From Thermostichus sp047462415 (GTDB lineage: Bacteria; Cyanobacteriota; Cyanobacteriia; Thermostichales; Thermostichaceae), in NCBI RefSeq assembly GCF_047462415.1, contig NZ_JANSJE010000010.1, forward strand, positions 49,045 through 113,044: DNA of 64,000 bases. The letters run 5' to 3'. The translations under genes and the position numbers were made by a program. Shown piece after piece: positions 36,225 through 45,079 of this stretch (position 1 is the first letter of the stretch; each line of letters begins with the position of its first letter). The notes beneath the pieces are model-generated. The model worked only from the letters and a program-made list of their open reading frames with translations, ran no database searches and was not told where the DNA came from.

Positions 36225-37640
36225 ATGAGCTGTATCCTACGCAATGCGTTGATCCCCACCGGCACAGGCTACGAAACCACAGATGTGCGCATCGAGGGGG
36301 AACGGATTGCTGCTATCGATAAAGGGCTACCCGCAACGGGCACAGACAGCCTAGAACTGGAGGCCGGCAACCAACTCTTGCTGCCGGGCTTTGTCAATGC
36401 CCACACCCACTCTTCCGAGCTGTGGCAAAGAGGGATCATCCCGCCCTACCCGCTGGAGCTGTGGCTGGCACAACTGCACGAGTACGCGCCGCCGGATCCG
36501 GAAAAGATCTATCTCAGCGCCCTGGCGACGGCAGTAGAGACCCTGCTCAGCGGCGGCACGACGGTAGTGGATCATCTCATCCTCATCCCCGGCCAGGAGC
36601 TGGCCACCCTCGAGGCGGCGGTGCGGGCCTACCGAGAAGTCGGGATCCGCGCCTTCATCGGTCCCCTGCTTCAGGATCAGGCCCTCTCCACCTGCCTGCC
36701 CGGCGGTTCATCCTTCGCTGGCGGGGCGGCAGCCTATCCCCTGAGCACCTCAGAGGTGCTGGCCCTGGTGGAAGAGGCGGTTGAGAAGTACCACCGCCCG
36801 GAAGAGGGCATCACCCTGATGGTGGCCCCCACCGGCATCCAGCTCTGTTCTGACAAGCTGTTTGAGGGCTGCGCGGAGTTGAGCCAGAAGTATGACCTCC
36901 CCCGCCATGCCCACCTGCTGGAAACCCGCGCCCAGCAGAGGTTGGCCCAGGAAAAATACGGCTGCAGCGCAGTCGAGCACCTGGAGCGCTTGGGCTACCT
37001 AGACCGGAGAACCTCGCTGGCCCACTGCGTCTGGCTTACCGATGCCGATATCGAGATCTTGGCCCGCACCGGCTCTACGGTTGTCCACAACCCCTTGAGC
37101 AACCTGCGCCTGGGCAGCGGCATCGCCCCCATCCTCAAGTACCGGCGGGCGGGGGTGAATGTGGCCTTTGGCTGCGATGGATCCGCCAGCAATGACTCCC
37201 AGGATCTCTTGGAGGCCATTAAAATCGGCACCATCCTGCACAACATCACGGATCCCGACTACCGCCACTGGATCTCGCCCCGGGAGAGCGTCGAGATGGC
37301 CTCCCGCGGTGGGGCCATTGGCCTAGGGCTGGGAGAGAAGCTGGGATCCCTGGAGGTGGGCAAGCAGGCGGATCTGGTGCTTTACGATCTCACCCAACTG
37401 TCGCTGTTGCCCCGTACCGATCCCATCGGGCTGCTGGTGCTGGGCCGGCCCACCCAGGCGGTGCACAGCGTCTGGGTTAGAGGGAAACGGGTGGTGGCCA
37501 ACGGCGAGGTAACGACGGTGGACGTGGCCCAGTTGCGGCAGGAGCTGTTCGAGCACAGCCACTGGGATCCCTTCCGTCGCTCGCAGCAGGCAGCACAACT
37601 GGAGGCCCGCTACCGCCAGGTGATGGGTCTGCCAGAATAG
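36225..37640 (+). CDS. Amidohydrolase, TrzA/MtaD-like deaminase
   Basis: A 471-aa metal-dependent hydrolase of the cytosine-deaminase/TrzA group. Metal ligands are visible in LLPGFVNAHTHSSELW (HxH), RHAHLLETRAQ and AHCVWLTDADI, with the catalytic Asp in FGCDGSASNDSQDL. Relatives deaminate S-adenosylhomocysteine, methylthioadenosine or guanine derivatives, or dechlorinate triazines, so the substrate cannot be assigned. ATG 36225 is preferred over TTG 36219. It is followed by queG after 8 bases. Confidence 0.88.
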   Translation: MSCILRNALIPTGTGYETTDVRIEGERIAAIDKGLPATGTDSLELEAGNQLLLPGFVNAHTHSSELWQRGIIPPYPLELWLAQLHEYAPPDPEKIYLSALATAVETLLSGGTTVVDHLILIPGQELATLEAAVRAYREVGIRAFIGPLLQDQALSTCLPGGSSFAGGAAAYPLSTSEVLALVEEAVEKYHRPEEGITLMVAPTGIQLCSDKLFEGCAELSQKYDLPRHAHLLETRAQQRLAQEKYGCSAVEHLERLGYLDRRTSLAHCVWLTDADIEILARTGSTVVHNPLSNLRLGSGIAPILKYRRAGVNVAFGCDGSASNDSQDLLEAIKIGTILHNITDPDYRHWISPRESVEMASRGGAIGLGLGEKLGSLEVGKQADLVLYDLTQLSLLPRTDPIGLLVLGRPTQAVHSVWVRGKRVVANGEVTTVDVAQLRQELFEHSHWDPFRRSQQAAQLEARYRQVMGLPE

Positions 37641-37648
37641 CCCTAGAG

Positions 37649-38650
37649 TTGCCGGGGCCGACCGTGGGAGCAACAGCCGACTGGGCCAGAGCTACCGAAC
37701 AGGTGAAGCAGCAGGCGCTGGCGCTGGGCTTTGACAAGGTCGGCATCGCCAGTGCGGCGGATCCCCCTGACTTGGCGGGCTTGCGGGCCTGGCTGGCGGC
37801 GGGCATGGCCGCCGACATGGCCTGGATGGCCGATCCCCGGCGAATGGATCCAGAGCGGGTGCTGCCGGGGGTGCAATCTCTGGTCTGTGTGGCCCTCAAC
37901 TACTACACCCCCATCTGCCACAGTCGGGATCCAGCCAAAGGCAAGATATCCCGCTATGCCTGGGGGCGGGACTACCACCGCGTGCTGGGGCGGCGGCTGA
38001 AGCAGCTCCACCTCTGGATGCAAGCTCAGTTCCCGGATTATCGAGGCCGATTCTATGTGGATACCGGCCCGGTGGCGGAAAAGCCCTGGGCCATGCGGGC
38101 GGGCTTGGGCTGGATCGGCAAAAACGGCCTCTTGCTCACCCGCGAATACGGCTCCTGGGTATTCCTGGGGGTGATCCTGACCACTCTCCCCCTGATCCCC
38201 GACCGTCCCCACACCGCCCACTGCGGCACCTGCAGCCGCTGTCTGGCAGCCTGCCCCACCCAGGCCATCGTCAGCCCAGGGGTGGTGGATTCCCGCCGCT
38301 GCATTGCCTACCACACCTTAGAGAGCCATGCTGAGCGGATCCCTGCCGAAATTGCCCAGAACCTGCACAATTGGGTGGCCGGCTGCGACATCTGCCAAGA
38401 GGTCTGCCCTTGGAACCAGCGCTTTGCCCGCCCCAGCCGGATCCCGGATTTTCAGCCTTACCCTTGGAACGTTGCCCCCGATCTCCAAGAACTGGCGCGG
38501 CTCGGCGACGAGGAGTTCGACCGCCGCTTCCCCGCCTCTGCCCTGCGCCGCCTCAAGGCCCACCGGCTGCGCCGCAACGCCCAAGCTGCTCTCCGAGCCC
38601 ATCCCACCTCTGCAGCCTGCAGCAACGATTTGGAAGCCCTCTCTACCTAA
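37649..38650 (+). CDS. queG: Epoxyqueuosine reductase QueG
   Basis: A 333-aa cobalamin-dependent iron-sulfur enzyme making the last step of queuosine tRNA modification. It has the DUF1730 region (YAWGRDYHRVLGRRLKQL; FYVDTGPVAEKPWAMRAGLG), the first cluster CGTCSRCLAACPTQAI and the second CDICQEVCPWN. No ATG is available; TTG 37649 or GTG 37664 are the candidate starts. It closely follows the amidohydrolase gene, so the two may be co-transcribed, although a pathway link is not established. Confidence 0.93.
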   Translation: MPGPTVGATADWARATEQVKQQALALGFDKVGIASAADPPDLAGLRAWLAAGMAADMAWMADPRRMDPERVLPGVQSLVCVALNYYTPICHSRDPAKGKISRYAWGRDYHRVLGRRLKQLHLWMQAQFPDYRGRFYVDTGPVAEKPWAMRAGLGWIGKNGLLLTREYGSWVFLGVILTTLPLIPDRPHTAHCGTCSRCLAACPTQAIVSPGVVDSRRCIAYHTLESHAERIPAEIAQNLHNWVAGCDICQEVCPWNQRFARPSRIPDFQPYPWNVAPDLQELARLGDEEFDRRFPASALRRLKAHRLRRNAQAALRAHPTSAACSNDLEALST

Positions 38651-38866
38651 TTTGGATATCCTTTTCCAACAGGATCTGGGGATCCCTACCCTTGGGCCTG
38701 AGCCGGCACCGGAAAACGGTGGGGCTGTTGTCTCCGGGCCGGGGACGCAAGCCGGCATACACGTCTTACCCTCTTTCTTGGGATCCCAGTGCTGGGCTGA
38801 AGAGCGTCAGGCGTCCACGCCCTAGCACCTCCTATTGGTTTCCCTCTTCTCAGACCCTAACCCTGC

Positions 38867-40069
38867 ATGGATAACGATTACGAAGACTATTACCCCGGCT
38901 ACCGGCAGGCCAACAGCTACAACCTACTGCAATCTGGGTGGAAGCCCCTGTACCGCCATTTCGATGCCGAGTATTTCTGGCAACTGGCGATGCAGGATCC
39001 CTGGGCGTTGGCCGAGAAATTTTTGGATGTGTGCAGCGATGTTGCCAATGCGGTAGGACGTAGAGAGTACAGCCCGCTGGCCAACTTTCTCAACTTATTT
39101 TCAGAGAATACCCGTTACGAGATCGAAGAGTTTTGGAATAGCATCACCCCACCTCTGCCCGGCCCCGACTATACAGTATTTCAAGATCAGCTCTCCACGG
39201 AGACGCCGATTCGGCAGCAGGTGAGCCGGGATCAAATTCCCATCGATTACGTTCTAAGGCGCCTGCAGGAAATGACCGTTCTCAGAGTTTTGGCGCATCT
39301 GGGGCGACCGGCGCAGATCGTGCAATTCTATATGGAGCGCTACTTCTACTATCCGGTCGAGCGTTTCAGCAGTTGGGAGGAAATCAGCAGCCCGGGCACC
39401 ACCTATGCCTTCTGGCCAGAGCACCAGATTTGGCTGCAAGTTCAGACCGCCTATCACAACCGTCGCCGCTACACCCTGCTGGGCGTGGATCTCAGGCCCT
39501 TAATTCGCAAGGTTACTTACAATCTGGCGGTGATGGTGAGCGGCTACCAAAGCCGGATCGGGCAAGTCTACAGCCCCTATCCAATCAGTTCTTTTCCCGC
39601 TGAAATTCAGGCCTTTACCGATCAAGTTCAACAGCAGATTCTACAGCAGGAGCGATTGGCGGTCTTGGTGCACGGGATCCCAGGTACGGGTAAAACGGCC
39701 TGGACGCAAGCGGTGGCCCACGAGCTGCTGGTGCCCCTGGGCTATGTGGTGTTTATCTTGGATCACGAAGCCGTACAGGAGTTCATCGCGCCCCCCTACC
39801 TGGAGCGGGTCTGCTTGATCATCAACGAAGCCGATAACCTCGCCCAAGACCGAGCCAGCGAGGTGGCCCAGCAGAGCACCAAAACCGAACGCATCCTCAG
39901 CCTGCTGGATGGCACCCTTCACCAAAGCGTGCTCGATCCCGATTATCTCGACTGCAGGCAGAGGCTGGTGGTGTTGATGACCTGCAACACGACCGAGCGC
40001 CTGGATCCGGCCGTTTTGCGCAAAGGGCGGGTGGACTTGATCCAAGAGTTTACCCACCGCTTTGTTTGA
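38867..40069 (+). CDS. AAA+ ATPase with unassigned N-terminal domain
   Basis: A 400-aa protein. The first about 250 residues (Tyr-rich, beginning MDNDYEDYYPGYRQ) match no family I know. The C-terminal AAA+ module has Walker A (VHGIPGTGKTAW), a Walker B variant reading VCLIINEADN, sensor 1 (VLMTCNTTERLDPAVLRKG) and a likely arginine finger in RKGRVD, resembling BCS1/FtsH-type modules. It ends right after the ATPase module. It is convergent with dnaN, 67 bases apart, close to the probable origin. No function is proposed. Confidence 0.8.
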   Translation: MDNDYEDYYPGYRQANSYNLLQSGWKPLYRHFDAEYFWQLAMQDPWALAEKFLDVCSDVANAVGRREYSPLANFLNLFSENTRYEIEEFWNSITPPLPGPDYTVFQDQLSTETPIRQQVSRDQIPIDYVLRRLQEMTVLRVLAHLGRPAQIVQFYMERYFYYPVERFSSWEEISSPGTTYAFWPEHQIWLQVQTAYHNRRRYTLLGVDLRPLIRKVTYNLAVMVSGYQSRIGQVYSPYPISSFPAEIQAFTDQVQQQILQQERLAVLVHGIPGTGKTAWTQAVAHELLVPLGYVVFILDHEAVQEFIAPPYLERVCLIINEADNLAQDRASEVAQQSTKTERILSLLDGTLHQSVLDPDYLDCRQRLVVLMTCNTTERLDPAVLRKGRVDLIQEFTHRFV

Positions 40070-40136
40070 GCTGTGTCGGCATCTACCTGGTTTAGCCGCT
40101 GGGGCCAATCTTCGACTTGGGTCGGGCTTGGGTGGG

Positions 40137-41495
40137 CTAGGTAGCCCGCAGTTGAACCGGCATGACCAAATAGCAGAGGCGCGTCGCTCCAATCGGCTTC
40201 CAGATGGCCGGCTGGGTGGCGCCGTTCAGCTCCAGGCTCACCTGCTGGGTCTGAAACACCTTAAGGGCGTCCAGCAGGTAGCGCACATTAAAAGCCAGCT
40301 CCAGGTCAGGGCCGGACATCTGTACCGGCAGAGATTCCTCGCCACTGCCCACATCGGGCGCCTCGGTGCTGATGCGTAGGGTTTGGGTTGCCTCAGAAAG
40401 GCTGAACTTGATGATGTCGTTCCGCTGGGCAGCCAGCACCCCCACCCGCTCCAAGGACTCGATCAAAGGCCGACGCTCCAGGGTCACATGCCGCTCAAAC
40501 TGCCGCGGGATCAGGCGATTGTAGTCGGGATATTGGCCTTCCAACAGGCGGCTGGTGATCCGCTGTTGGCACTGGGCGCCAGGGGGCAGAACAAATTGCA
40601 CCTGGGATCGGTCAAACCGCAATTCCACCGTCGATGTCGCAGTCTGTGCGGCGAGGATGCGCTCCAACTCTCGCAAAGTACGAGCAGGGATGGTGAAATC
40701 CAACCCCAGGTTGGCCACCACCGGGATCCCGTCTGCCTCCACCTGCACCATGGCCAGACGATGCCCGTCGGTGGCCGCAAACTCTAAGCAAGGGGGATCC
40801 CCCGCCAAGAGCTTGACATGAACCCCCGTAAGCACCTGCTTGGTCTCATCCCCAGAGGCCGCAAAGAGGGTTTGGCCGATCCCTTGCAACAGGCTCTCGA
40901 TGGGCAGCTCCAGCCCCTGAGCTGCTGCGCCTTCCTGCCCCGCCGGATCGCCATCCGCAGCAGCGGCACGAAGCGGTATCTCCGGCAAGGTGGGGTATTC
41001 TTCAGCCGACATGCCCCGCACTTGGTACTGGCCGGCTGCCGACGTGAGAATCACAGGGGCACCCTCCTGGGCTTGGTTGCTCACCCTAAGACTCATCGGG
41101 CCGCTGGGCAGACGGCTGACGATATCGCCGAGCAACTTGGCAGGCAGAGTGATGCGACCGGATCCCTTCACCTGCGCCTCGAACTCGCTGCGAATACACA
41201 AGTTCAAGTCAAAGGCGGTCAGGGCAACCCGTTGAGTTTCCCCGCTCGCCTCCACCAAGACATTGGCCAAAACCGGCAGGGCAGGGCGGCTGGCAACCGC
41301 TCGTCCAACGGAAGCGAGGTGGTGGCTGAGATCGGCTTGCTCACAGGTAAAGCTGAAGCCATGTTGGGACAGGTCGGCAGCCTCATCAAAGCGGCTCTCC
41401 CCACCATAGGGGCCGCCAGCCTTGCCGCTGCGCCGGGCCAGCGCGAACGACTCGGTTTCCAGTTCTCGATCCACAGGACGTTGAGCTTGCACCAT
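40137..41495 (-). CDS. dnaN: DNA polymerase III beta clamp
   Basis: A 452-aa sliding clamp. The three-fold clamp repeats are recognisable: FTCEQADLSHHLASVGRAV...RPALPVLANVLVEA, then ATDGHRLAMVQVEA, then the C-terminal CYLVMPVQLRAT end. It is much longer than the usual 365-390 aa. About 50 residues precede the normal start, and an Ala/Gly/Glu-rich insert (around AAADGDPAGQEGAAAQG) occurs mid-protein. No in-frame ATG, GTG or TTG lies near the canonical start; the nearest are ATG 41495, GTG 41492 and GTG 41474, so the extension is probably translated. The gene points away from the adjacent origin. Confidence 0.93.
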   Translation of the reverse strand: MVQAQRPVDRELETESFALARRSGKAGGPYGGESRFDEAADLSQHGFSFTCEQADLSHHLASVGRAVASRPALPVLANVLVEASGETQRVALTAFDLNLCIRSEFEAQVKGSGRITLPAKLLGDIVSRLPSGPMSLRVSNQAQEGAPVILTSAAGQYQVRGMSAEEYPTLPEIPLRAAAADGDPAGQEGAAAQGLELPIESLLQGIGQTLFAASGDETKQVLTGVHVKLLAGDPPCLEFAATDGHRLAMVQVEADGIPVVANLGLDFTIPARTLRELERILAAQTATSTVELRFDRSQVQFVLPPGAQCQQRITSRLLEGQYPDYNRLIPRQFERHVTLERRPLIESLERVGVLAAQRNDIIKFSLSEATQTLRISTEAPDVGSGEESLPVQMSGPDLELAFNVRYLLDALKVFQTQQVSLELNGATQPAIWKPIGATRLCYLVMPVQLRAT

Positions 41496-41559
41496 GGGGA
41501 GCACTTGAGGGCTGCACAGGCACATCCTACACCGACTGCCCCGATCGGATCCTGCCTTG

Positions 41560-42011
41560 CCAAGACGAGTTTTGCAAAAAAAAATTTTCTCGCGCGCGCG
41601 GGATCAAGCTAGAAACCACGATCCCTATCTAATTTAATTTTTTGATCTAGTAGTAGTAGGGGCTGTGGAAACTGTGGAAAGTGATCGCCAAACCCTTGCG
41701 CCATCAGCCTTTGAGCTTATTCCCCACCTGTGGAAAAACTGTGGATAACTTGGCCGTTTTTCCACAGGGTATTTATACCTGTTAATAACTTGGGGGGTTT
41801 TTCCACAGGTTTTCCACAGGTTTTTGGGGTTTTTCCACAGGTTTTCCACAGGCTGAAGGGATGCAAATGTTGCTATTTCCTGACAAATTCATAAAACTTA
41901 ACACACGATCAGCGTGAGATCCCCTAATGTAGTGAGTCCTCCCCCTAAATATGGCTGGGGACTCCACCGGAGCTTGGGCAGGCTTCGCTGGATTTCCACA
42001 GCTTTTCCACA
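41560..42011. other. oriC: Probable chromosomal replication origin (oriC)
   Basis: Eleven DnaA-box-like 9-mers cluster between dnaN and the rel gene. Four face one way (TGTGGAAAC 41664, TGTGGAAAG 41673, TGTGGAAAA 41729, TGTGGATAA 41740) and seven the other (TTTTCCACA at 41758, 41799, 41810, 41831, 41842 and 42003; ATTTCCACA at 41992). TGTGGATAA is a perfect TTATCCACA box. AT-rich candidates for unwinding are 41627-41645 and 41770-41789 (TTATACCTGTTAATAACTT). Cyanobacterial origins are commonly beside dnaN, which supports the call. Confidence 0.85.
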
Positions 42012-42213
42012 GGCTGGCGAAGAGAGCCTGGATCTTGTCTTTTGGCTTGATCGGCTCTGCTTGGCTGCCGGTGAGCTTGCAGGTACTCTTGGCAGGACAG
42101 CCAAGACTAAAGGCGGTAGGGATCGGGACGGGACAACACCTGACCCAGAGCAGGGGATCCAGTTGCGAGGGGATGGCGTCAAGAACCCGTAGCAGCGGAG
42201 GGTCAGGTGTAGG

Positions 42214-44496
42214 TCAACGGGATCCATTCTGGTAATGGCGGGAGCGCAGCACGAGCACGTCAGAAAGCTGGCGCAGTTGATTCTGAATTTGGGTCAGTTG
42301 CTTTTTGTCGCGCACATCGATACAGAGATCGATCAGGGCAGTGCGGTTGGCAAAAGTTTGCACCTTGGCGTTGCGAACATTGATGCTCTGATCCGACAGG
42401 CGGGACAGGATATCCCGCAACACCCCGACGCGGTCGATGACTTCCAGATGCAGTTCTACCGGGTAAATCTGAGCATTTTGCTGCAGTTGCTCTTCATTCC
42501 AGCGCACCGGCACCAAGCGTTCTCCCGAAACCTGGGCCACCCGCGGGCAGTCCCGATGATGGATGCTAATGCCTTTGAAGCGGGTGACCACGCCCAAGAT
42601 CGGATCCCCGGGCAGCGGGTTACAACACTTGGCCAACTGGTGTTTCAGGCCCTCCACCCCCAAAATGGGGGACTGGGATTTGCGGGAGCCAGAAGCCACC
42701 CCAGGCCGCGGCAACAACAGCTTGGATCCCTCGATCGCTCCTGCCTCTGTGGGGGGAGAGACTGCCGGTTTGCTGACCTCCTGTAGCCGATGGAGCACCA
42801 GCGTGGGGGTTGTCTCGCCATAGCCGAGAGCCGCCAACAAATCCTCTACGCTGGCGTAGTTGAGCTTCTCGGCCACCTTTTGCATCCGCTCGGATTTGAG
42901 CAGGGCATCAAAGCCCGTTTTGCCCAGCTCCCGCTCCAGCAAATGCCGACCCCGGGCGATGTTTTGCTCGCGATTCGAGCGCTTAAACCATTGGCGAATG
43001 CGATTGCGGGCCGAGCTGGTGGCAACGAAATTGATCCAGTCCAAGCTGGGATGGGCATTTTTGTGCGTGATGATCTGCACAATATCCCCATTGCGCAGGC
43101 GGGTATCCAAAGGCACGATCTTGTTGTTGACCCGCGCCCCCGCACAGTGATCCCCAACTTCGGAGTGGATGCGATAGGCGAAGTCCACCGGACAGGATCC
43201 CTGCGGCAAAGCCAGCAAATCCCCTTTGGGCGTGAAAACGTAAACCTCGCTCTCAAACAAGTTCTCGCGAATGGTCTCCAGATACTCTTTGTCGTCTTTG
43301 AGGTCGTTTTGCCACTCCAGTAGCTGCCGCAGCCAGGTAAAGCGCTCCTCGTCCGGCCTAACGGTGGTGCTGCCAGCCTCCTTGTACTTCCAGTGGGCGG
43401 CGATCCCGTACTCGGCCACGCGGTGCATCTCTTCGGTGCGGATCTGCACCTCCACCGGTCTTCCCTGCGGGCCGATCACCGCCGTATGCAAAGATTGGTA
43501 GCGATTGGCCTTGGGCAAGCCAATGTAGTCTTTGAAGCGCCCAGGGATAGGGCGGAAGCAGTTGTGAACGACCGCCAGCACCCGATAGCACTCGCTGTTG
43601 GTCTGCACGATTACCCGCACTGCCGAGAGATCGTAAATCTCGTGAAATTCTTTGCGCTGCTGCTGCATCTTGCGGTAGATGCTGTACAGATGTTTGGGCC
43701 GCCCGCTGATCTCAAAATGTTCCAGCCCCGCTTGGATGAGGTTTTGACGCAGCTCTTCGATAAAAGCTTGGATCTCCGCCTCTCGCTCGGCGCGCTTGGC
43801 GTTGACCAATTCCTGGATCTTTCGGTAGGCTTCGTAATCCAAATACTTAAAAGCCAAGTCTTCCAGCTCCCACTTGAAATGCCAGATCCCCAGCCGGTTG
43901 GCCAGAGGGGCAAAAATTTCCATCGTTTCGGCCGCAATTTGCCTTTGCTTGCTGGGGGAGAGGTACTGCAGCGTGCGCATGTTGTGTAAGCGATCCGCCA
44001 GCTTGACCACGATGACTCGAATGTCTTTGGCCATGGCCACAAACATGCGGCGGAAATTTTCGGCCTGCTGCTCGGTTTTGCTGGAGAAATTGAACTTAGA
44101 AAGTTTGGTAACTCCCTCTACCAGTAGACGAACTTCTGAGCCGAATTCGGCTTCCAGCGCCTCTAGGGTGACCTCTGTATCTTCGACAACATCGTGCAAA
44201 AGGCCCGCTGCCACCGTCACCGCATCTCCCCCCAGCTCTCGCAGGAGCGTAGCCACGGCTACTGGATGGGCAATGTAGGGATCCCCTGATTTGCGTTTTT
44301 GGCCCTGATGCAAACAATAGGAAAACTCAAAGGCACGGCGCAGCAGATCGGCTTCTTCAGCCGTGTAGGGCCGCAGCCCATCGCCGGGATCCTCAGCACC
44401 GGAAAGCAAAGCGCGCAGCCATCCCGGCACCTCAAAGTCGAGGCTGTTTAGGTCAAGACCTCTATCTGAGGTGGCAAGGACAGCAGTCTGACCCAT
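42214..44496 (-). CDS. Bifunctional (p)ppGpp synthetase/hydrolase
   Basis: A 760-aa long-form RelA/SpoT homologue controlling the stringent response. Order: HD hydrolase domain (VAAGLLHDVVEDTEVTLE), synthetase domain (NRYQSLHTAVIGPQGRPVEV), TGS domain (VYVFTPKGDLLALPQGSCPV), helical region, and a C-terminal ACT domain (VLRDILSRLSDQSINVRNA). Intact HD and synthetase motifs suggest both activities, as in single-Rel cyanobacteria. It flanks the probable origin on the right and is transcribed toward it. Confidence 0.95.
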   Translation of the reverse strand: MGQTAVLATSDRGLDLNSLDFEVPGWLRALLSGAEDPGDGLRPYTAEEADLLRRAFEFSYCLHQGQKRKSGDPYIAHPVAVATLLRELGGDAVTVAAGLLHDVVEDTEVTLEALEAEFGSEVRLLVEGVTKLSKFNFSSKTEQQAENFRRMFVAMAKDIRVIVVKLADRLHNMRTLQYLSPSKQRQIAAETMEIFAPLANRLGIWHFKWELEDLAFKYLDYEAYRKIQELVNAKRAEREAEIQAFIEELRQNLIQAGLEHFEISGRPKHLYSIYRKMQQQRKEFHEIYDLSAVRVIVQTNSECYRVLAVVHNCFRPIPGRFKDYIGLPKANRYQSLHTAVIGPQGRPVEVQIRTEEMHRVAEYGIAAHWKYKEAGSTTVRPDEERFTWLRQLLEWQNDLKDDKEYLETIRENLFESEVYVFTPKGDLLALPQGSCPVDFAYRIHSEVGDHCAGARVNNKIVPLDTRLRNGDIVQIITHKNAHPSLDWINFVATSSARNRIRQWFKRSNREQNIARGRHLLERELGKTGFDALLKSERMQKVAEKLNYASVEDLLAALGYGETTPTLVLHRLQEVSKPAVSPPTEAGAIEGSKLLLPRPGVASGSRKSQSPILGVEGLKHQLAKCCNPLPGDPILGVVTRFKGISIHHRDCPRVAQVSGERLVPVRWNEEQLQQNAQIYPVELHLEVIDRVGVLRDILSRLSDQSINVRNAKVQTFANRTALIDLCIDVRDKKQLTQIQNQLRQLSDVLVLRSRHYQNGSR

Positions 44497-44646
44497 GTGA
44501 ACCCGGAGAAACAGGATGTTTAATTACTGACTATAGTTCATCCAGCTCGACCGCCAACAGATTGGAGAGAGAAAAAATACCGGATAAAAAGCGAAGCGCC
44601 GGCAAGCCGCCGACGCTGCCTGCTGGCTATCCTCAGCAGAGCGAGA

Positions 44647-44877
44647 TTAGTCTTCGCCCCATTCCTCGCAATCGCCGATTAAATCGCAGAGGGGATCCGA
44701 GGGGCAGTAGTCTTGCAGCTCCAACTCCTGGGCAATTGCCTGCCACTCCCGCTGTGGGAAAAAAGGCTGCAGGTGGGAAATGGCTTCAGAGCGGCGCAGA
44801 ACCCCCTCCCGGATGAGGCGACGAGCTTCCTCCTGAATAGCCTCAACCGCATAGTGGGTGGCTTGTAAAGTGGGCAT
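44647..44877 (-). CDS. DUF4327 family small protein
   Basis: A 76-aa cyanobacterial protein. The helix YAVEAIQEEARRLIREGVLR followed by AISHLQPFFPQREWQAIAQE fits the DUF4327 pattern as I know it. The C-terminal 20 residues are acidic and Cys-containing (LCDLIGDCEEWGED), which may be a local extension. The function is unknown. It lies alone, 150 bases upstream of the rel gene on the same strand and divergent from aroB. Confidence 0.75.
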   Translation of the reverse strand: MPTLQATHYAVEAIQEEARRLIREGVLRRSEAISHLQPFFPQREWQAIAQELELQDYCPSDPLCDLIGDCEEWGED

Positions 44878-45079
44878 GGCTTAACCTACAGGTGGGATGA
44901 ATGGGATGCACCGGAGGGCCAGAAGGAATCTGGACTTGCCTGGCCATCTCCATCATAGAACTGGGTCTCGTTTCGTAGCAAGAGATACAACTTTGTAGTG
45001 CAGATAACTGTAGGGATAACCCGCACCTGCCTGAAAGACCATGCCACACTGGATCCCAACCCTTCCAACAGCAGCACCT

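Noticed and set aside
38651..38866. Short gene between queG and the AAA+ gene
   Set aside because: A frame reading through Pro/Gly-rich codons exists, but there is no start with a ribosome-binding site and no recognisable protein features.
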